This document shows, in pieces, positions 25,050 through 34,115 of a stretch of 64,000 bases of DNA. This DNA is from Allorhizobium borbori (lineage in GTDB: Bacteria > Pseudomonadota > Alphaproteobacteria > Rhizobiales > Rhizobiaceae): the NCBI RefSeq assembly GCF_014196535.1, contig NZ_JACIDU010000006.1, positions 181,850 to 245,849 of the forward strand, written 5' to 3'. Below the pieces are notes generated by a model. It was not told the DNA's origin, searched no databases, and was given only the letters and a program-made list of their open reading frames with translations. Position 1 is the first letter of the stretch. Each line of letters starts with the position of its first letter. Made by a program: the position numbers and the translations under genes.

Positions 25050-25813
25050 CCGAGAATTCCGCCTATCTCTTCCTTGAGCAGGGCGGCATATTGCTCGATC
25101 ACGCCGGGGGCAAGCTTGGCGCAGAGCAGGGTGAAGCCCAGCGATGCGGTCGGCCTGTTGTCCTCGGTCAGGATCGGCATGGCGACGCCGGCGATGCCGG
25201 GGATCAATTCCCCGATGTCGACGGCATAGCCCCGCTCCCGCGTATCGGTAATCAGGCGACGGACCTTTGCCGCTGTCAGGTCGCGATAGGCGGAGTAACG
25301 CTCGAGATTGGCGCGGATGATGAAATCCTGTTCGTCTTCATCGAGATAGGCGAGCATCGAGATCGAACCTGGCCCGACACCCAGCGGCACAGAGCCGCCA
25401 ATCGATCCGGTAAGCGTCGGCACCACACATTCCCCGTCGCGCCGGTCCAGGCAGACAGAATCGTGATTGAAACGCGCCAGGAGATGGATCGTGTCGCCGG
25501 TCTTTCGACGAATGCGTGTCAGCACCATTTCGCAGCGACTGATGAGCCCGGGGCCACGGGCTGCCCGCGCGCCGTAAATCGCCATGCGAGCCCCCAGCCG
25601 ATAGCACTTCTTCTTGTCGTCACGCGCCAGAAGCTTGTGGCCCACCAGCGTGTTGAGAATACGGTGACAGGTTGCCGTGTTGAGGCCGGAAAGGGACGCG
25701 AGCTGTTTTAGCGTAACGCCTTCGGCTTCACCATCTGCAACGAGGTCGAGAAGAATGACGGCGCGGTCGAGTAACTGTGCCCCGCCGGAGGGGGAAATCG
25801 TGATTTCTGACAT
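25043..25813 (-). CDS. IclR-family transcriptional regulator
   Basis: This 256-residue regulator has an N-terminal winged helix (VTLKQLASLSGLNTATCHRILNTLVGHKLL) and the IclR effector domain from about residue 80. The glycine-rich GGSVPLGVGPGS and the late PIL..DNRPTASLGF segments are visible. It is divergent from an amino-acid ABC and oxidase operon. It probably binds the element at 25821-25862, and perhaps the matching copy at 24071-24112, so it may control both flanking operons. Confidence 0.92.
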   Translation of the reverse strand: MSEITISPSGGAQLLDRAVILLDLVADGEAEGVTLKQLASLSGLNTATCHRILNTLVGHKLLARDDKKKCYRLGARMAIYGARAARGPGLISRCEMVLTRIRRKTGDTIHLLARFNHDSVCLDRRDGECVVPTLTGSIGGSVPLGVGPGSISMLAYLDEDEQDFIIRANLERYSAYRDLTAAKVRRLITDTRERGYAVDIGELIPGIAGVAMPILTEDNRPTASLGFTLLCAKLAPGVIEQYAALLKEEIGGILGQ

Positions 25814-25820
25814 TAAATAC

Positions 25821-25862
25821 CATATTATGAAAAATAGAAGGTGGATAACTTGTATAATGAGA
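25821..25862. promoter_or_regulatory. putative IclR operator, copy B
   Basis: This element starts eight bases upstream of the iclR start, in the 199-base gap before the binding-protein gene. Its ends, CATATTATGA and TTGTATAATG, form an imperfect dyad (the right arm reads CATTATACAA on the other strand). It matches copy A at 24071 at the same internal spacing. Its closeness to the regulator's start suggests autoregulation. Confidence 0.6.
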
Positions 25863-26012
25863 AAAATGCGGCATCAATGGCGAAAATTGGATCGGACAAG
25901 ATTACTGCAAAAATTTTAGCCGTTCCAGTTCATGCATCCGCGAAAAGCCCACGGCTGAAGCGGCGCTGCTTCTTGCAACGCGCCAACGGCGCACTGTGTT
26001 CTGGGGAACAAA

Positions 26013-26843
26013 ATGACAAAAATCAAAAAAATCGGCACCTGCATTGTGGCTATCGCCGCCTTTGCCGGCTCAACATCCATGGCTTCTGCCGGGACGCTCG
26101 AAGATGTTAAGGCTCGCGGCAAGCTGGTCGTCGGCGTTAAGAATGACTATGCGCCTTACGGCATGCTGAATGACAAGGGGCAGATCGTCGGCTTCGAGGT
26201 TTCGCTAGCGAAATACGTTGCAAAGGAGCTTCTGGGCTCGGAAGACAAGATCGAACTGGTGCCGGTGGTTGCCGCAAACCGTATCGAATTCCTGACGGCT
26301 GGCCGTATCGACGCCATCTTCGCAACGCTCGGCGTCACCGAAGACCGCAAAAAGGTCATCGACTTCACCACAGAGTATGTCTCCGCTGCCGGTCCTTCGG
26401 TCCTGATGGCCAAGGACGCGACGATTTCCAAGTGGGAAGAGCTGAAGGGTAAGCCGGTCTGCGGCATCCAGGGCTCCTACTACAATAAGAAGATGACCGA
26501 GGAATTCGGGATCAATCTCGTGGCCTTCAAGACTCAGCCCGAGGCCTATCGCGCGCTTAAGGATAATCGTTGCATCGGCTTTGTCTTTGACGACATGACC
26601 CTGCAGCAGAAGATCAAGGAAGCTGACTGGACCGGTTACAAGGTCGCCGTCGCGCCCTACGAGTTCCTTCCCATGGCTGGTGGTCTACGCAAGGGCGACG
26701 CTGAGTTCCAGGTCGCTGTTGACGCCGCCATCACCAAGGCCGAAGCCGAAGGCAAGCTGATCGAGTGGGAAGCCGAATTCGGCATGCCGCATTCGCAGTA
26801 CATTGCGGACCGCGCCAAGGCCGCTGCTGCGAAGAAGAACTGA
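26013..26843 (+). CDS. family-3 amino-acid ABC transporter solute-binding protein
   Basis: This 276-residue periplasmic binding protein has a signal peptide (MTKIKKIGTCIVAIAAFAGS, cleavage near ASA-GT). The SBP_bac_3 fold follows: TLEDVKARGKLVVGVKNDYAPYG, then GFEVSLAKYVAKEL and the GRIDAIFATLGVTEDRKKVIDFT ligand-site region. It opens an operon of two permeases, an ATPase, a FAD amine oxidoreductase and an aspartase-like lyase, so the ligand is probably an amino acid or amino-acid derivative that those enzymes degrade. Confidence 0.92.
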   Translation: MTKIKKIGTCIVAIAAFAGSTSMASAGTLEDVKARGKLVVGVKNDYAPYGMLNDKGQIVGFEVSLAKYVAKELLGSEDKIELVPVVAANRIEFLTAGRIDAIFATLGVTEDRKKVIDFTTEYVSAAGPSVLMAKDATISKWEELKGKPVCGIQGSYYNKKMTEEFGINLVAFKTQPEAYRALKDNRCIGFVFDDMTLQQKIKEADWTGYKVAVAPYEFLPMAGGLRKGDAEFQVAVDAAITKAEAEGKLIEWEAEFGMPHSQYIADRAKAAAAKKN

Positions 26844-26862
26844 AATTTCGGGAGTGTGGCCA

Positions 26863-27579
26863 TTGTTCGGTCTTGATTACTCCTGGCTGGCGGACTCGGC
26901 CTACCAGCAATGGCTGCTTATGGGTGTGCTCAACACCTTGAAGCTGGCAGCGATCTCGTCGATCGCTGCCATGCTCATCGGCATGCTTGGCGCTCTTGGT
27001 CTGACACTGCGCCTTTTTTGGCTCGACGCTTTGATCGAGCTGTTTGTCGAAGTCTTCCGCAACACACCGCCACTGTTGCAGATGCTGTTTGCCTACTTCA
27101 CACTGTCGACGCTTGGCCTGAAGGTCACCGATCCGTCCACAGGACTTTCGGTGCCGCTCCTCAGTGCCTTTGCCTGCGCGTCGATCGCGCTCAGCCTGTT
27201 CGGCGGCGCGCTCGCGATCGAGGCCTTCCGCTCTGGCATCGATACCATGCCGCGCTCAATCATCGAGGCGGCCCGTTCATTGGGGTATGGTCGCTGGGCA
27301 AGATTCTGGCGCATTGAGGCACCTATTGCCGCCCGCATCTGCCTGCCCAGTCTCACCAACATCTTGACAAACCTGTTCAAGACGACCTCGCAGGCTTCTG
27401 TCATTACCGTTCCGGAGCTGATGTACTACGCCGGGCAGATTTATAACGACACATTTCGCACGCTGGAAGTCATGCTTCTCGTGCTCGTCATCTATGTTGC
27501 GCTGGTTTCCATCCTGACCTTTGCAATGGCGCGGCTGGAAGCTTTTATGGCTTTTCCCGGCTACGGGAAGGGGCACTGA
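26863..27579 (+). CDS. polar amino-acid ABC permease
   Basis: This HisM/GltK-type permease has about five hydrophobic segments and the loop IIEAARSLGYGRWARFWRIEAP. There is no ATG at the expected place. The TTG at 26863 is chosen because GGGAG lies eight bases before it and the first conserved segment (FGLDYSWLADS) follows; a GTG at 26854 overlaps the ribosome site itself. This gives 238 residues. It is 19 bases after the binding-protein stop. Confidence 0.88.
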   Translation: MFGLDYSWLADSAYQQWLLMGVLNTLKLAAISSIAAMLIGMLGALGLTLRLFWLDALIELFVEVFRNTPPLLQMLFAYFTLSTLGLKVTDPSTGLSVPLLSAFACASIALSLFGGALAIEAFRSGIDTMPRSIIEAARSLGYGRWARFWRIEAPIAARICLPSLTNILTNLFKTTSQASVITVPELMYYAGQIYNDTFRTLEVMLLVLVIYVALVSILTFAMARLEAFMAFPGYGKGH

Positions 27580-27582
27580 TCT

Positions 27583-28395
27583 ATGGACACCCTGCTTTCC
27601 TATGAAGACAAAAAACGAGCTGTTCTCATCATCATCGCACTTTTCGTGGTGGTGTGGGTGGCGCTTGACGCGATGGCCGGCGGCTCGGTGTACTGGCAGC
27701 GCGTTCTCATACGTCTGCCGTTGCTGTTGACAGGAGAAGGTTCAGGCTGGCCGATTACCGGCGGCTTCGTACTTAACATTCTGCTGTCCCTTGCCTCTAT
27801 GCTGCTTGCGACGTTGCTCGGCACGTTCATGGGGCTCGCGACGCTTGCAAAATCGCCGCTTGTGCGCATACCGGCATTTCTCATCATGAACTTCCTTCGG
27901 AACTCGCCTTGGCTCGTTCTGTTGTTTGCCATGCTTTACATCCTGCCGTTTCAGGTCAGGGTATTCGGCTTCGTCATTCCGTTCCCGCCTTTCGTCAAGG
28001 CGGTCATCGGTCTTGCCTTGCCGACAGCGGCAAACTTTTCCGAAGTCATTCGCGGTGCGGTCCAGTCCATCCACAGTGGCCAGTGGGAAGCAGCGCGGTC
28101 GCTCGGCTACACCACGAGCCAGATCTACCGCCACGTGATCTTGCCGCAGGCGCTGCGCCGCATGATTCCAGGCTGGATGAACCTCTATGCGCTGTTGATG
28201 ATTGCCACGGCGCTTGCCACCGTGACCGGCATTCAGGACGTGCTGACCATTCTCAACACGTCGCTGGCGATGGAGAGTGAGCGGGTCATTGTTTATTTCT
28301 ACCTCACCATCCTCTTCCTGTTCTTCGCCTACTGCTACCCGATTGCGCTTCTGGCGCGACGTCTGGAACGCGCAGTCAAAGGAGACAATCTATGA
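27583..28395 (+). CDS. polar amino-acid ABC permease
   Basis: This is the second membrane subunit of the importer, 270 residues. It has an extra N-terminal hydrophobic segment (RAVLIIIALFVVVWVALDAMA) and the EAA loop QWEAARSLGYTTSQIYRHVILPQALR. It begins three bases after the first permease and its stop overlaps the ATPase start by four bases. Confidence 0.92.
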   Translation: MDTLLSYEDKKRAVLIIIALFVVVWVALDAMAGGSVYWQRVLIRLPLLLTGEGSGWPITGGFVLNILLSLASMLLATLLGTFMGLATLAKSPLVRIPAFLIMNFLRNSPWLVLLFAMLYILPFQVRVFGFVIPFPPFVKAVIGLALPTAANFSEVIRGAVQSIHSGQWEAARSLGYTTSQIYRHVILPQALRRMIPGWMNLYALLMIATALATVTGIQDVLTILNTSLAMESERVIVYFYLTILFLFFAYCYPIALLARRLERAVKGDNL

Positions 28396-29138
28396 ACCGT
28401 TCCGACGCGCTGATCGAAATCGACGGCATCCGCAAATCCTTCGGCGACTTTCAGGTCCTCAAGGGCATCTCGCTCTCTGTGCAGAAGGGGGAGGCGGTGT
28501 GCATCATCGGCCCTTCCGGCTCGGGAAAATCCACCATTCTGCGCTGCATCAACGGGCTCATTCCCATTGATGAAGGCTTTATTCGGGTGGGCGACCACCG
28601 CGTGCACGAGATGAAGAACGAGAAGCAGATGCGGCCGCTGCGCCACCAGGTGGCGATGGTCTTCCAGCAGTACAATCTCTTCCCGCATCGCACCGCCCTT
28701 GAGAACATCATGATGGCACCCGTGCAGGTGCTCGGCCATGATAGGGCGGAGGTGGAGGCGCGCGCCCGCGCGCTTTTGAAGAAGGTGCGGCTTTCGGAAA
28801 AGGCCGGCAGCTATCCCGGCCAGCTTTCCGGCGGTCAGCAGCAGCGTGTGGCGATTGCCCGCGCACTGGCCATGCACCCTGAAGTCATTCTCTTTGACGA
28901 AGTAACGGCGGCGCTCGATCCCGAAACGGTCAAGGAGGTGCTGCTCACCATCCGCGAACTCGTGGAGGATGGCCTTACTTGCATTCTTGTAACCCATGAG
29001 ATGAAGTTTGCCCGGGAAGTCTCGCACCGCGTGTGCTTCACAGATCGCGGCCTCATCGTCGAAAGCGCGCCGCCTGTCGAGCTTTTCGACAATCCGCAGG
29101 ACCCGCGCACCCGCGAGTTCCTCGGTCAGGTTCTCTGA
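28392..29138 (+). CDS. polar amino-acid ABC ATPase
   Basis: This 248-residue GlnQ/HisP-type ATPase has Walker [13 protein letters not shown], signature [15 protein letters not shown] and Walker B VILFDEVTAALDPE. It completes a full four-part importer with the three preceding genes. A GC-rich stem-loop lies just after its stop. Confidence 0.94.
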   Translation: MNRSDALIEIDGIRKSFGDFQVLKGISLSVQKGEAVCIIGPSGSGKSTILRCINGLIPIDEGFIRVGDHRVHEMKNEKQMRPLRHQVAMVFQQYNLFPHRTALENIMMAPVQVLGHDRAEVEARARALLKKVRLSEKAGSYPGQLSGGQQQRVAIARALAMHPEVILFDEVTAALDPETVKEVLLTIRELVEDGLTCILVTHEMKFAREVSHRVCFTDRGLIVESAPPVELFDNPQDPRTREFLGQVL

Positions 29139-29150
29139 TCGCGCCACCGG

Positions 29151-29177
29151 GCCGGGCTCAAGTTGGCACGGCCCGGC
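29151..29177 (+). terminator. possible intra-operon stem-loop
   Basis: GCCGGGC at 29151-29157 pairs with GCCCGGC at 29171-29177 around a 13-base loop, in the 123-base gap after the ATPase gene. There is no T-run. It could be a processing or pausing site separating the transporter and enzyme parts of the operon. Confidence 0.35.
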
Positions 29178-29261
29178 GCAGACAGTTACCGGTCGGGAGT
29201 GGTTGCTGCGCGGCACTGCGCCCGGTCATGAAGGAAAGGCGAGCCTAGGGCTCGGCATGTT

Positions 29262-30578
29262 ATGCCCCGTTACGACACTATTTTCGCGGAAAACTTCAAG
29301 GCCGATCCCTATTGGTGGGAAGGTGCCGAGCCGGAAACAAATCTCGATCCTCTGCCGGAGCGTGCCGACGTCGTCGTCGTCGGCTCGGGCTACGCCGGCA
29401 TTAACGCGGCGACCCATCTGGCGCGGTCCGGCCGCTCCGTCGTGGTGCTCGACAGCGACCGGATTGGCGCGGGCTGCTCCTCCCGCTCGGGCGGCATGGT
29501 CTCAAGTGGCCAGAAGCTCGTTGTCGGCGGCGCGATCAAGGGTATTGACCCGGCACTGGTCGCGCGTCTTATTGGAGAGAGCAATGAGAGCTATGATTAC
29601 CTCAAGATGCTGATCGATACTGAAAAGCTCGATGCCGGTCTCAACATCACCGGTCGCTTCTTTGGTGCGCACACTGCAAATGATTATGAGACGCTGAAGC
29701 GTCACGGCGCGCTTCTGGCGGAAAAGACTCGCGTGAAGGTGCATTTCCTCGACCGTGAGCATCAGCGCGCCGCTATCGGTTCTGATTTCTATCACGGTGG
29801 TATGCTGATTGATGATTACGGCGGTTTGCATCCGGGCCTCTATCACCGGTCGCTGCGCGAACGGGCCAAGGCATCCGGCGTTATGCTACGCTCGCATGCG
29901 CGCGCAAGCGTGGTGCAGGAAGGGCCGGGGGACGAGAAGATCGTTCCGACGGTACGCGGGGCAGTTCGTGCGATGAACGTCATCATCGCTACCAATGGCT
30001 ATACAGGCGCCGACCAGTCACCGGCGCTTGCCCGCCGCCTCGTGCCGGTTAAGAGTTACCAGATTGCAACGGAACCTCTGCCGGCCGATTTGCTGGCAGA
30101 ACTCATTCCGCAGGCGCGAATGATCTCCGACACGCGCCGCGATCTCATCTACTCCCGTCCCTCGCCGGATGGCACCCGGCTTCTTTTCGGTTCGCGACCC
30201 GGCGTTTTTGAAATGTCGGAAACGCAGGCGGCCAAACGGCTTTACGCCCGTATGCTCGCCATCTGGCCGCAGCTTGACGGCGTAAAGATCACGCATTCGT
30301 GGATCGGTAGCGTGGCGATGACAGTCGACAAGATTGCGCATCTCGGCGAGCGCGACGGTGGGGATTTCGCCGTCGGTTGTAACGGCAACGGCGTGGCGTT
30401 GATGACTTATCTGGGCTATCAGACCGCGCGGAAGATCCTCGGTCAGCAGAACACGCCATCTGCCTTCGAGAGGAAGAAATTCACCGCCGTGCCATTTTAT
30501 TCCGGTAAGCCGTGGTTCCTGCCGGTATTCACCGGCTGGTATCGCCTGCGCGACTTCATCGATCGTCCAGGGCGCTGA
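29262..30578 (+). CDS. FAD-dependent amine oxidoreductase (DAO/OrdL-PuuB-like)
   Basis: This 438-residue DAO-family flavoprotein is most like gamma-glutamylputrescine oxidase/OrdL proteins. It has the N-terminal extension FAENFKADPYWWEGAEP typical of that group and the FAD motif VVVVGSGYAGINAA (GSGYAG at 41-46). SSRSGGMVSSGQKL and the C-terminal GCNGNGVALMTYLGY also contact FAD in this family. It oxidises a primary or secondary amine to an imine. It is placed between an amino-acid importer and an aspartase-like lyase, one base before the latter. The substrate is inferred to be an imported amino-acid derivative. Confidence 0.87.
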   Translation: MPRYDTIFAENFKADPYWWEGAEPETNLDPLPERADVVVVGSGYAGINAATHLARSGRSVVVLDSDRIGAGCSSRSGGMVSSGQKLVVGGAIKGIDPALVARLIGESNESYDYLKMLIDTEKLDAGLNITGRFFGAHTANDYETLKRHGALLAEKTRVKVHFLDREHQRAAIGSDFYHGGMLIDDYGGLHPGLYHRSLRERAKASGVMLRSHARASVVQEGPGDEKIVPTVRGAVRAMNVIIATNGYTGADQSPALARRLVPVKSYQIATEPLPADLLAELIPQARMISDTRRDLIYSRPSPDGTRLLFGSRPGVFEMSETQAAKRLYARMLAIWPQLDGVKITHSWIGSVAMTVDKIAHLGERDGGDFAVGCNGNGVALMTYLGYQTARKILGQQNTPSAFERKKFTAVPFYSGKPWFLPVFTGWYRLRDFIDRPGR

Positions 30579-30579
30579 G

Positions 30580-32031
30580 ATGGGTGATACTCAGGCCGAA
30601 CTCCGCCAGGAGGCCGACGCACTCGGCACGCGACATCTGCCGGTCGACTGCGCCTATGGCATCCAGACGATGCGAGCCGTCGAGAACTTTTCGATTTCCG
30701 GCCGGACGATTGCGGATATCGAAGGTTTCGTGCCGGCGATCGTCACCATCAAGCTGGCGGCCGCCCGGGCCAACCAAAAGACGGGCGGGCTTTCCGAGGT
30801 CATTGCCGGAGCAATCTGCGCGGCGGCTGAGGCTTGCCTTAACGAAGTCCTGCGTGCCGACTTTCCAGTCGACATCTATCATGGTGGCGGCGGCACGGCG
30901 GCGAACATGAACGTTAACGAAGTGCTGGCGAACCGCGCCAGCGAAATCCTTTGCGGACGGAAGGGGCCGCACCCGGTTCACCCGAACACCCACGTCAACA
31001 TGGGCCAGTCCACCAATGACGTCATTCCCTCTGCCATGAAAATCGCCGTGGCGGGCCAGCTTGAAAGCTTGCGCGATGTATTGACGGGGTTGGTGGACGC
31101 GTTGAAGGAGAAGGAGCGGGCGTTTTCCGGCGTCGTGAAGCTTGGCAGAACCTGCTTGCAGGACGCGCTCCCGGTCACGCTTGCACAGCAGTTTTCCGGC
31201 TATCGCGCCGCCTTCGAACGGCAGAGCGCCGATATTGCTCGAATTGAAGAGGCCTGTTTGGGCCTGCCGCTCGGCGCGACCGCAGTTGGGACCGCGTTTG
31301 GTGCTTCCGCTGCCTATCGTGATGCCGTTTTGCGGGAACTGGCAGCGATTACGGGCAAGGCGTGGCACGCCGAGGACAATTTTTTCGACGCGCTTCAGAA
31401 CGCCGATTTCTGGCTGCGCCTGTCGGCGGCCCTCAAGGCCGTTGCGCTAACGCTTTCCAAATTTTCAGCCGATCTGCGCCTCATGTCGTCCGGCCCGCGT
31501 GCCGGTTTCGGCGAGATTGGCCTGCCCGCCGTGCAGCCTGGCTCGTCCATCATGCCCGGCAAGGTCAATCCGGTCATGCCGGAAATGATGATGCAGGTCG
31601 CTTTTCGAGTAATCGGCAATGACGCGACAATCACCCGCGCCGTCGAGGGGGAGCTCGATCTCAATGTCTGGGAATCGATCATCCTTGAGGCCGTCAGCGA
31701 ATCCGTCCGCCTCATGGTGCGCGGTATCCCACTGTTCGTGTCCGGGTGTGTCGCGGGCATTTCGGCAAAAATCGACCGGTGCAGAGAAGATGCCGAAGGG
31801 TCGCTGGCGCTCTCGACCGCCCTCGCGGCGATCTATGATTATCCGACGGCCTCGGCTGTCGCTAAGTACGCTGCGCAGCATGGTCTGGCCATTCGCGATG
31901 CGGCGGTTGCCTGCGGGCTGATGGGTGGGGCGGCGGCGGCTTCTCTTTTTGCCGATATCTCCGCCTTCACGGATCCCATGCGCACGGAGGCCCTGATCGA
32001 GCAGTTCAGGGCGGCTCATAGTATTTCATGA
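30580..32031 (+). CDS. aspartase/fumarase superfamily lyase
   Basis: This 483-residue member of the fumarase C/aspartate ammonia-lyase group eliminates ammonia, water or an amine from a succinyl-type substrate. Visible are VHPNTHVNMGQSTNDVIPSA, with the substrate-binding Thr/Ser, and the superfamily signature GSSIMPGKVNPVMPEM with the mobile catalytic Ser loop. It resembles AspA more than FumC through GSSIMPGKVNPV. In an operon with a FAD amine oxidase, the substrate may be aspartate itself or an N-substituted aspartate, but this is not decided by sequence. Confidence 0.83.
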   Translation: MGDTQAELRQEADALGTRHLPVDCAYGIQTMRAVENFSISGRTIADIEGFVPAIVTIKLAAARANQKTGGLSEVIAGAICAAAEACLNEVLRADFPVDIYHGGGGTAANMNVNEVLANRASEILCGRKGPHPVHPNTHVNMGQSTNDVIPSAMKIAVAGQLESLRDVLTGLVDALKEKERAFSGVVKLGRTCLQDALPVTLAQQFSGYRAAFERQSADIARIEEACLGLPLGATAVGTAFGASAAYRDAVLRELAAITGKAWHAEDNFFDALQNADFWLRLSAALKAVALTLSKFSADLRLMSSGPRAGFGEIGLPAVQPGSSIMPGKVNPVMPEMMMQVAFRVIGNDATITRAVEGELDLNVWESIILEAVSESVRLMVRGIPLFVSGCVAGISAKIDRCREDAEGSLALSTALAAIYDYPTASAVAKYAAQHGLAIRDAAVACGLMGGAAAASLFADISAFTDPMRTEALIEQFRAAHSIS

Positions 32032-32200
32032 CCGATAATGCGTGATTTTGGCGTTTTGAGGTGCATCTGTGGCTCAATTTGCCGCACTTCGACGATTTTA
32101 GTGATATTTTGAAATCGACACTTGCAATAGCGTGCTGAATCGATCACAAAATTTCAAATACGAGCAACGATGTCTCATCGTGACGATGCGAGAGGGTGCG
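32032..32200 (+). promoter_or_regulatory. intergenic region with 8-bp inverted repeat
   Basis: This 169-base AT-rich gap precedes the second FAD oxidoreductase. Arms TTTGAAAT (32108-32115) and ATTTCAAA (32151-32158) form a perfect dyad with a 35-base spacer, suggesting a separate regulated promoter for 32201-33977. Confidence 0.4.
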
Positions 32201-33517
32201 ATGTCCAGAATTCTTCCAGACGTAGTGGTGACGCCGCAGGAGCTTCCCGCCGAGGTCGATGTCGTCATTATCGGTGGCGGCATCATCGGTGTGTCGACGG
32301 CCTTGTCGCTGGTGGAGCGAGGGCTGAGGGTTGCCGTCTGCGAAAAGGGCCTGATCGGAGCCGAGCAATCGGCGCGCAACTGGGGCTGGGTGCGCCAGAT
32401 GGGGCGCGATGCCGCTGAATTGCCGCTGGCCATCGAAAGTCTGCGCCTGTGGCGAAGCATGAATGAACGCATCAATGGCGAGACGGGTTTCCGGCAGGCG
32501 GGCATTGCCTATCTCTGCGAGACGGATGCCGATGTCGCGATGTATGAGGACTGGCTGAAGCACGCGCTGCCGCTCGGGCTCGATTCCCGGCTCGTGACCG
32601 GAGCGGCACTGCAGACGCTTGTGCCCGGTGCCGCAAAGCCATTCAAGGCTGCGCTCTACACGTCAAGCGACGCCAAAGCCGAACCCATGCTGGCGGCGCC
32701 GGCCATCGCCCGCGGCGCAGCCGCCAAGGGCGCGCATATCCTGACGAACTGTGCGGTGCGCACGGTGGAGCGCACAGCCGGCCGTGTGAGCAGCGTCGTC
32801 ACCGAGCGCGGCGAAATCCGCTGCGCGTCGGTGGTTCTGGCCGGTGGGGCGTGGTCGCGGCGGTTTGCCGGCAATATGGGCATCGATTTCCCGTCGCTGA
32901 CCATTCTCGGCAGCGTGGCACGGCTTTCCTCGATCGATGGCGTGCCGGACATGGCCGTCGGCGCCAGCAACTTTTCCTTCCGTCGCCGGCTGGATGGCGG
33001 CTTCACCGTCGCCCAGCGCAATGCCAATATCGCGCCGTTGACGCCGGACAGTTTTCGCCTGTTCGTCGACTATATGCCAACCCTTATCAAGAGCTGGCGG
33101 GAGTTGACGCTGCGCGTCAACGGCCAGTTCGTGCGCGAGTGGGGCATGGCGCGCAAATGGTCGGCCGATGACGTGACGCCGTTCGAACAGGTTCGTATTC
33201 TCGATCCCGACCCGTCGCTGCGCTTCGTCCATGGCGGTATCGATTACCTGCGTCAGGCGTTTCCGGTTTTCGGTGCGGCGAAACTGACGCAGATGTGGGG
33301 TGGTCTCATGGACGTGACGCCCGATGCTGTGCCGGTCATTGCGCCGGTCGGGTCTCTTCCCGGCTTTTATCTTTGCACCGGCTTTTCCGGCCACGGTTTC
33401 GGCATCGGGCCGGGGGCCGGGGCGCTTATGGCCGATCTCATCACCGGCGCCACCCCTTGCGTCGACCCCAGACCGTTCCGGATGGAGCGTTTTAGCCGGC
33501 TGAAGGCCTTCGCCTGA
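32201..33517 (+). CDS. FAD-dependent amine oxidoreductase (DAO family)
   Basis: This second DAO-family flavoprotein has 438 residues, with the FAD motif DVVIIGGGIIGVSTALSLVERG (GGGIIG at 25-30) and the C-terminal GFSGHGFGIGPGAGALMADL. It likely oxidises an amine or secondary amino acid (D-amino-acid dehydrogenase, sarcosine-oxidase-like). The ATG at 32201 has a GAGAGGG ribosome site; two earlier in-frame starts (32132, 32186) lack one. It is followed 34 bases later by ridA, which fits an enzyme that releases reactive imines. Confidence 0.87.
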   Translation: MSRILPDVVVTPQELPAEVDVVIIGGGIIGVSTALSLVERGLRVAVCEKGLIGAEQSARNWGWVRQMGRDAAELPLAIESLRLWRSMNERINGETGFRQAGIAYLCETDADVAMYEDWLKHALPLGLDSRLVTGAALQTLVPGAAKPFKAALYTSSDAKAEPMLAAPAIARGAAAKGAHILTNCAVRTVERTAGRVSSVVTERGEIRCASVVLAGGAWSRRFAGNMGIDFPSLTILGSVARLSSIDGVPDMAVGASNFSFRRRLDGGFTVAQRNANIAPLTPDSFRLFVDYMPTLIKSWRELTLRVNGQFVREWGMARKWSADDVTPFEQVRILDPDPSLRFVHGGIDYLRQAFPVFGAAKLTQMWGGLMDVTPDAVPVIAPVGSLPGFYLCTGFSGHGFGIGPGAGALMADLITGATPCVDPRPFRMERFSRLKAFA

Positions 33518-33551
33518 TCTGCCGGAACACCCCGCCAAAAAGAGGAATAAC

Positions 33552-33977
33552 ATGAGTGAACTTGAGGTCGTAAAGATCAAGACGAGCAGCCTTTACGAAG
33601 AAAAGGTGAGTTACTCGCGCGTGACCCAGGTGGGAGACATGATCTTTGTCGCGAACACCGCCGGTCTCGACTACAAGACCCGCATCATGTCACCCGATGC
33701 CCGCGAGCAGGCATTGCAGTGCTTCAAGAACATCGAGGCCGCGCTTGCCGCTGTCGATGCCACGCTGGCCGATGTCGTGCGTTCGCGCGTTGCCATTCCC
33801 TATGCGGAGGACAAGGAAGCGGTGATGGCCGTGCTCGGTGAGAAGTTCAAGGGCATCGATCCGGCCTCGACCATCACGGCAACTCCGCTTGCCGGTGAAT
33901 ACCGCGTCGAGATCGAAGTGACGGCCCATCGCGGTGTCGGCCAGACAAAGGCGAAATACATCAAGATCGACCTCTGA
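33552..33977 (+). CDS. RidA/YjgF-family enamine/imine deaminase
   Basis: This 141-residue RidA-family protein has the family core VTQVGDMIFVANTAG, the middle CFKNIEAALAAVDATLADVVRSRV and the conserved Arg/Glu region AGEYRVEIEVTA. RidA proteins hydrolyse reactive enamine and imine intermediates from amino-acid oxidases and lyases, protecting PLP enzymes. Its position behind two amine oxidases and an aspartase-like lyase suggests that job here. An intrinsic terminator follows. Confidence 0.9.
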   Translation: MSELEVVKIKTSSLYEEKVSYSRVTQVGDMIFVANTAGLDYKTRIMSPDAREQALQCFKNIEAALAAVDATLADVVRSRVAIPYAEDKEAVMAVLGEKFKGIDPASTITATPLAGEYRVEIEVTAHRGVGQTKAKYIKIDL

Positions 33978-34023
33978 CACGGTTTCCCCGCGTCCGGCGT
34001 TCTCCATTTGCCGGACGCACTTC

Positions 34024-34053
34024 GCGGGCGGGATTTGTCTCGCCCGCTTTTTT
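34024..34053 (+). terminator. intrinsic terminator after ridA-like gene
   Basis: A 10-bp stem (GCGGGCGGGA with TCTCGCCCGC, one G-T pair) closes on a TTTG loop and is followed by six T residues. This is the clearest intrinsic terminator in the window. Confidence 0.9.
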
Positions 34054-34115
34054 GTTTTCGCCAAGGTTGCCAGCACCGGACGCCGGTGGCATGAGGAAGG
34101 GACTGGAGGCCGATG

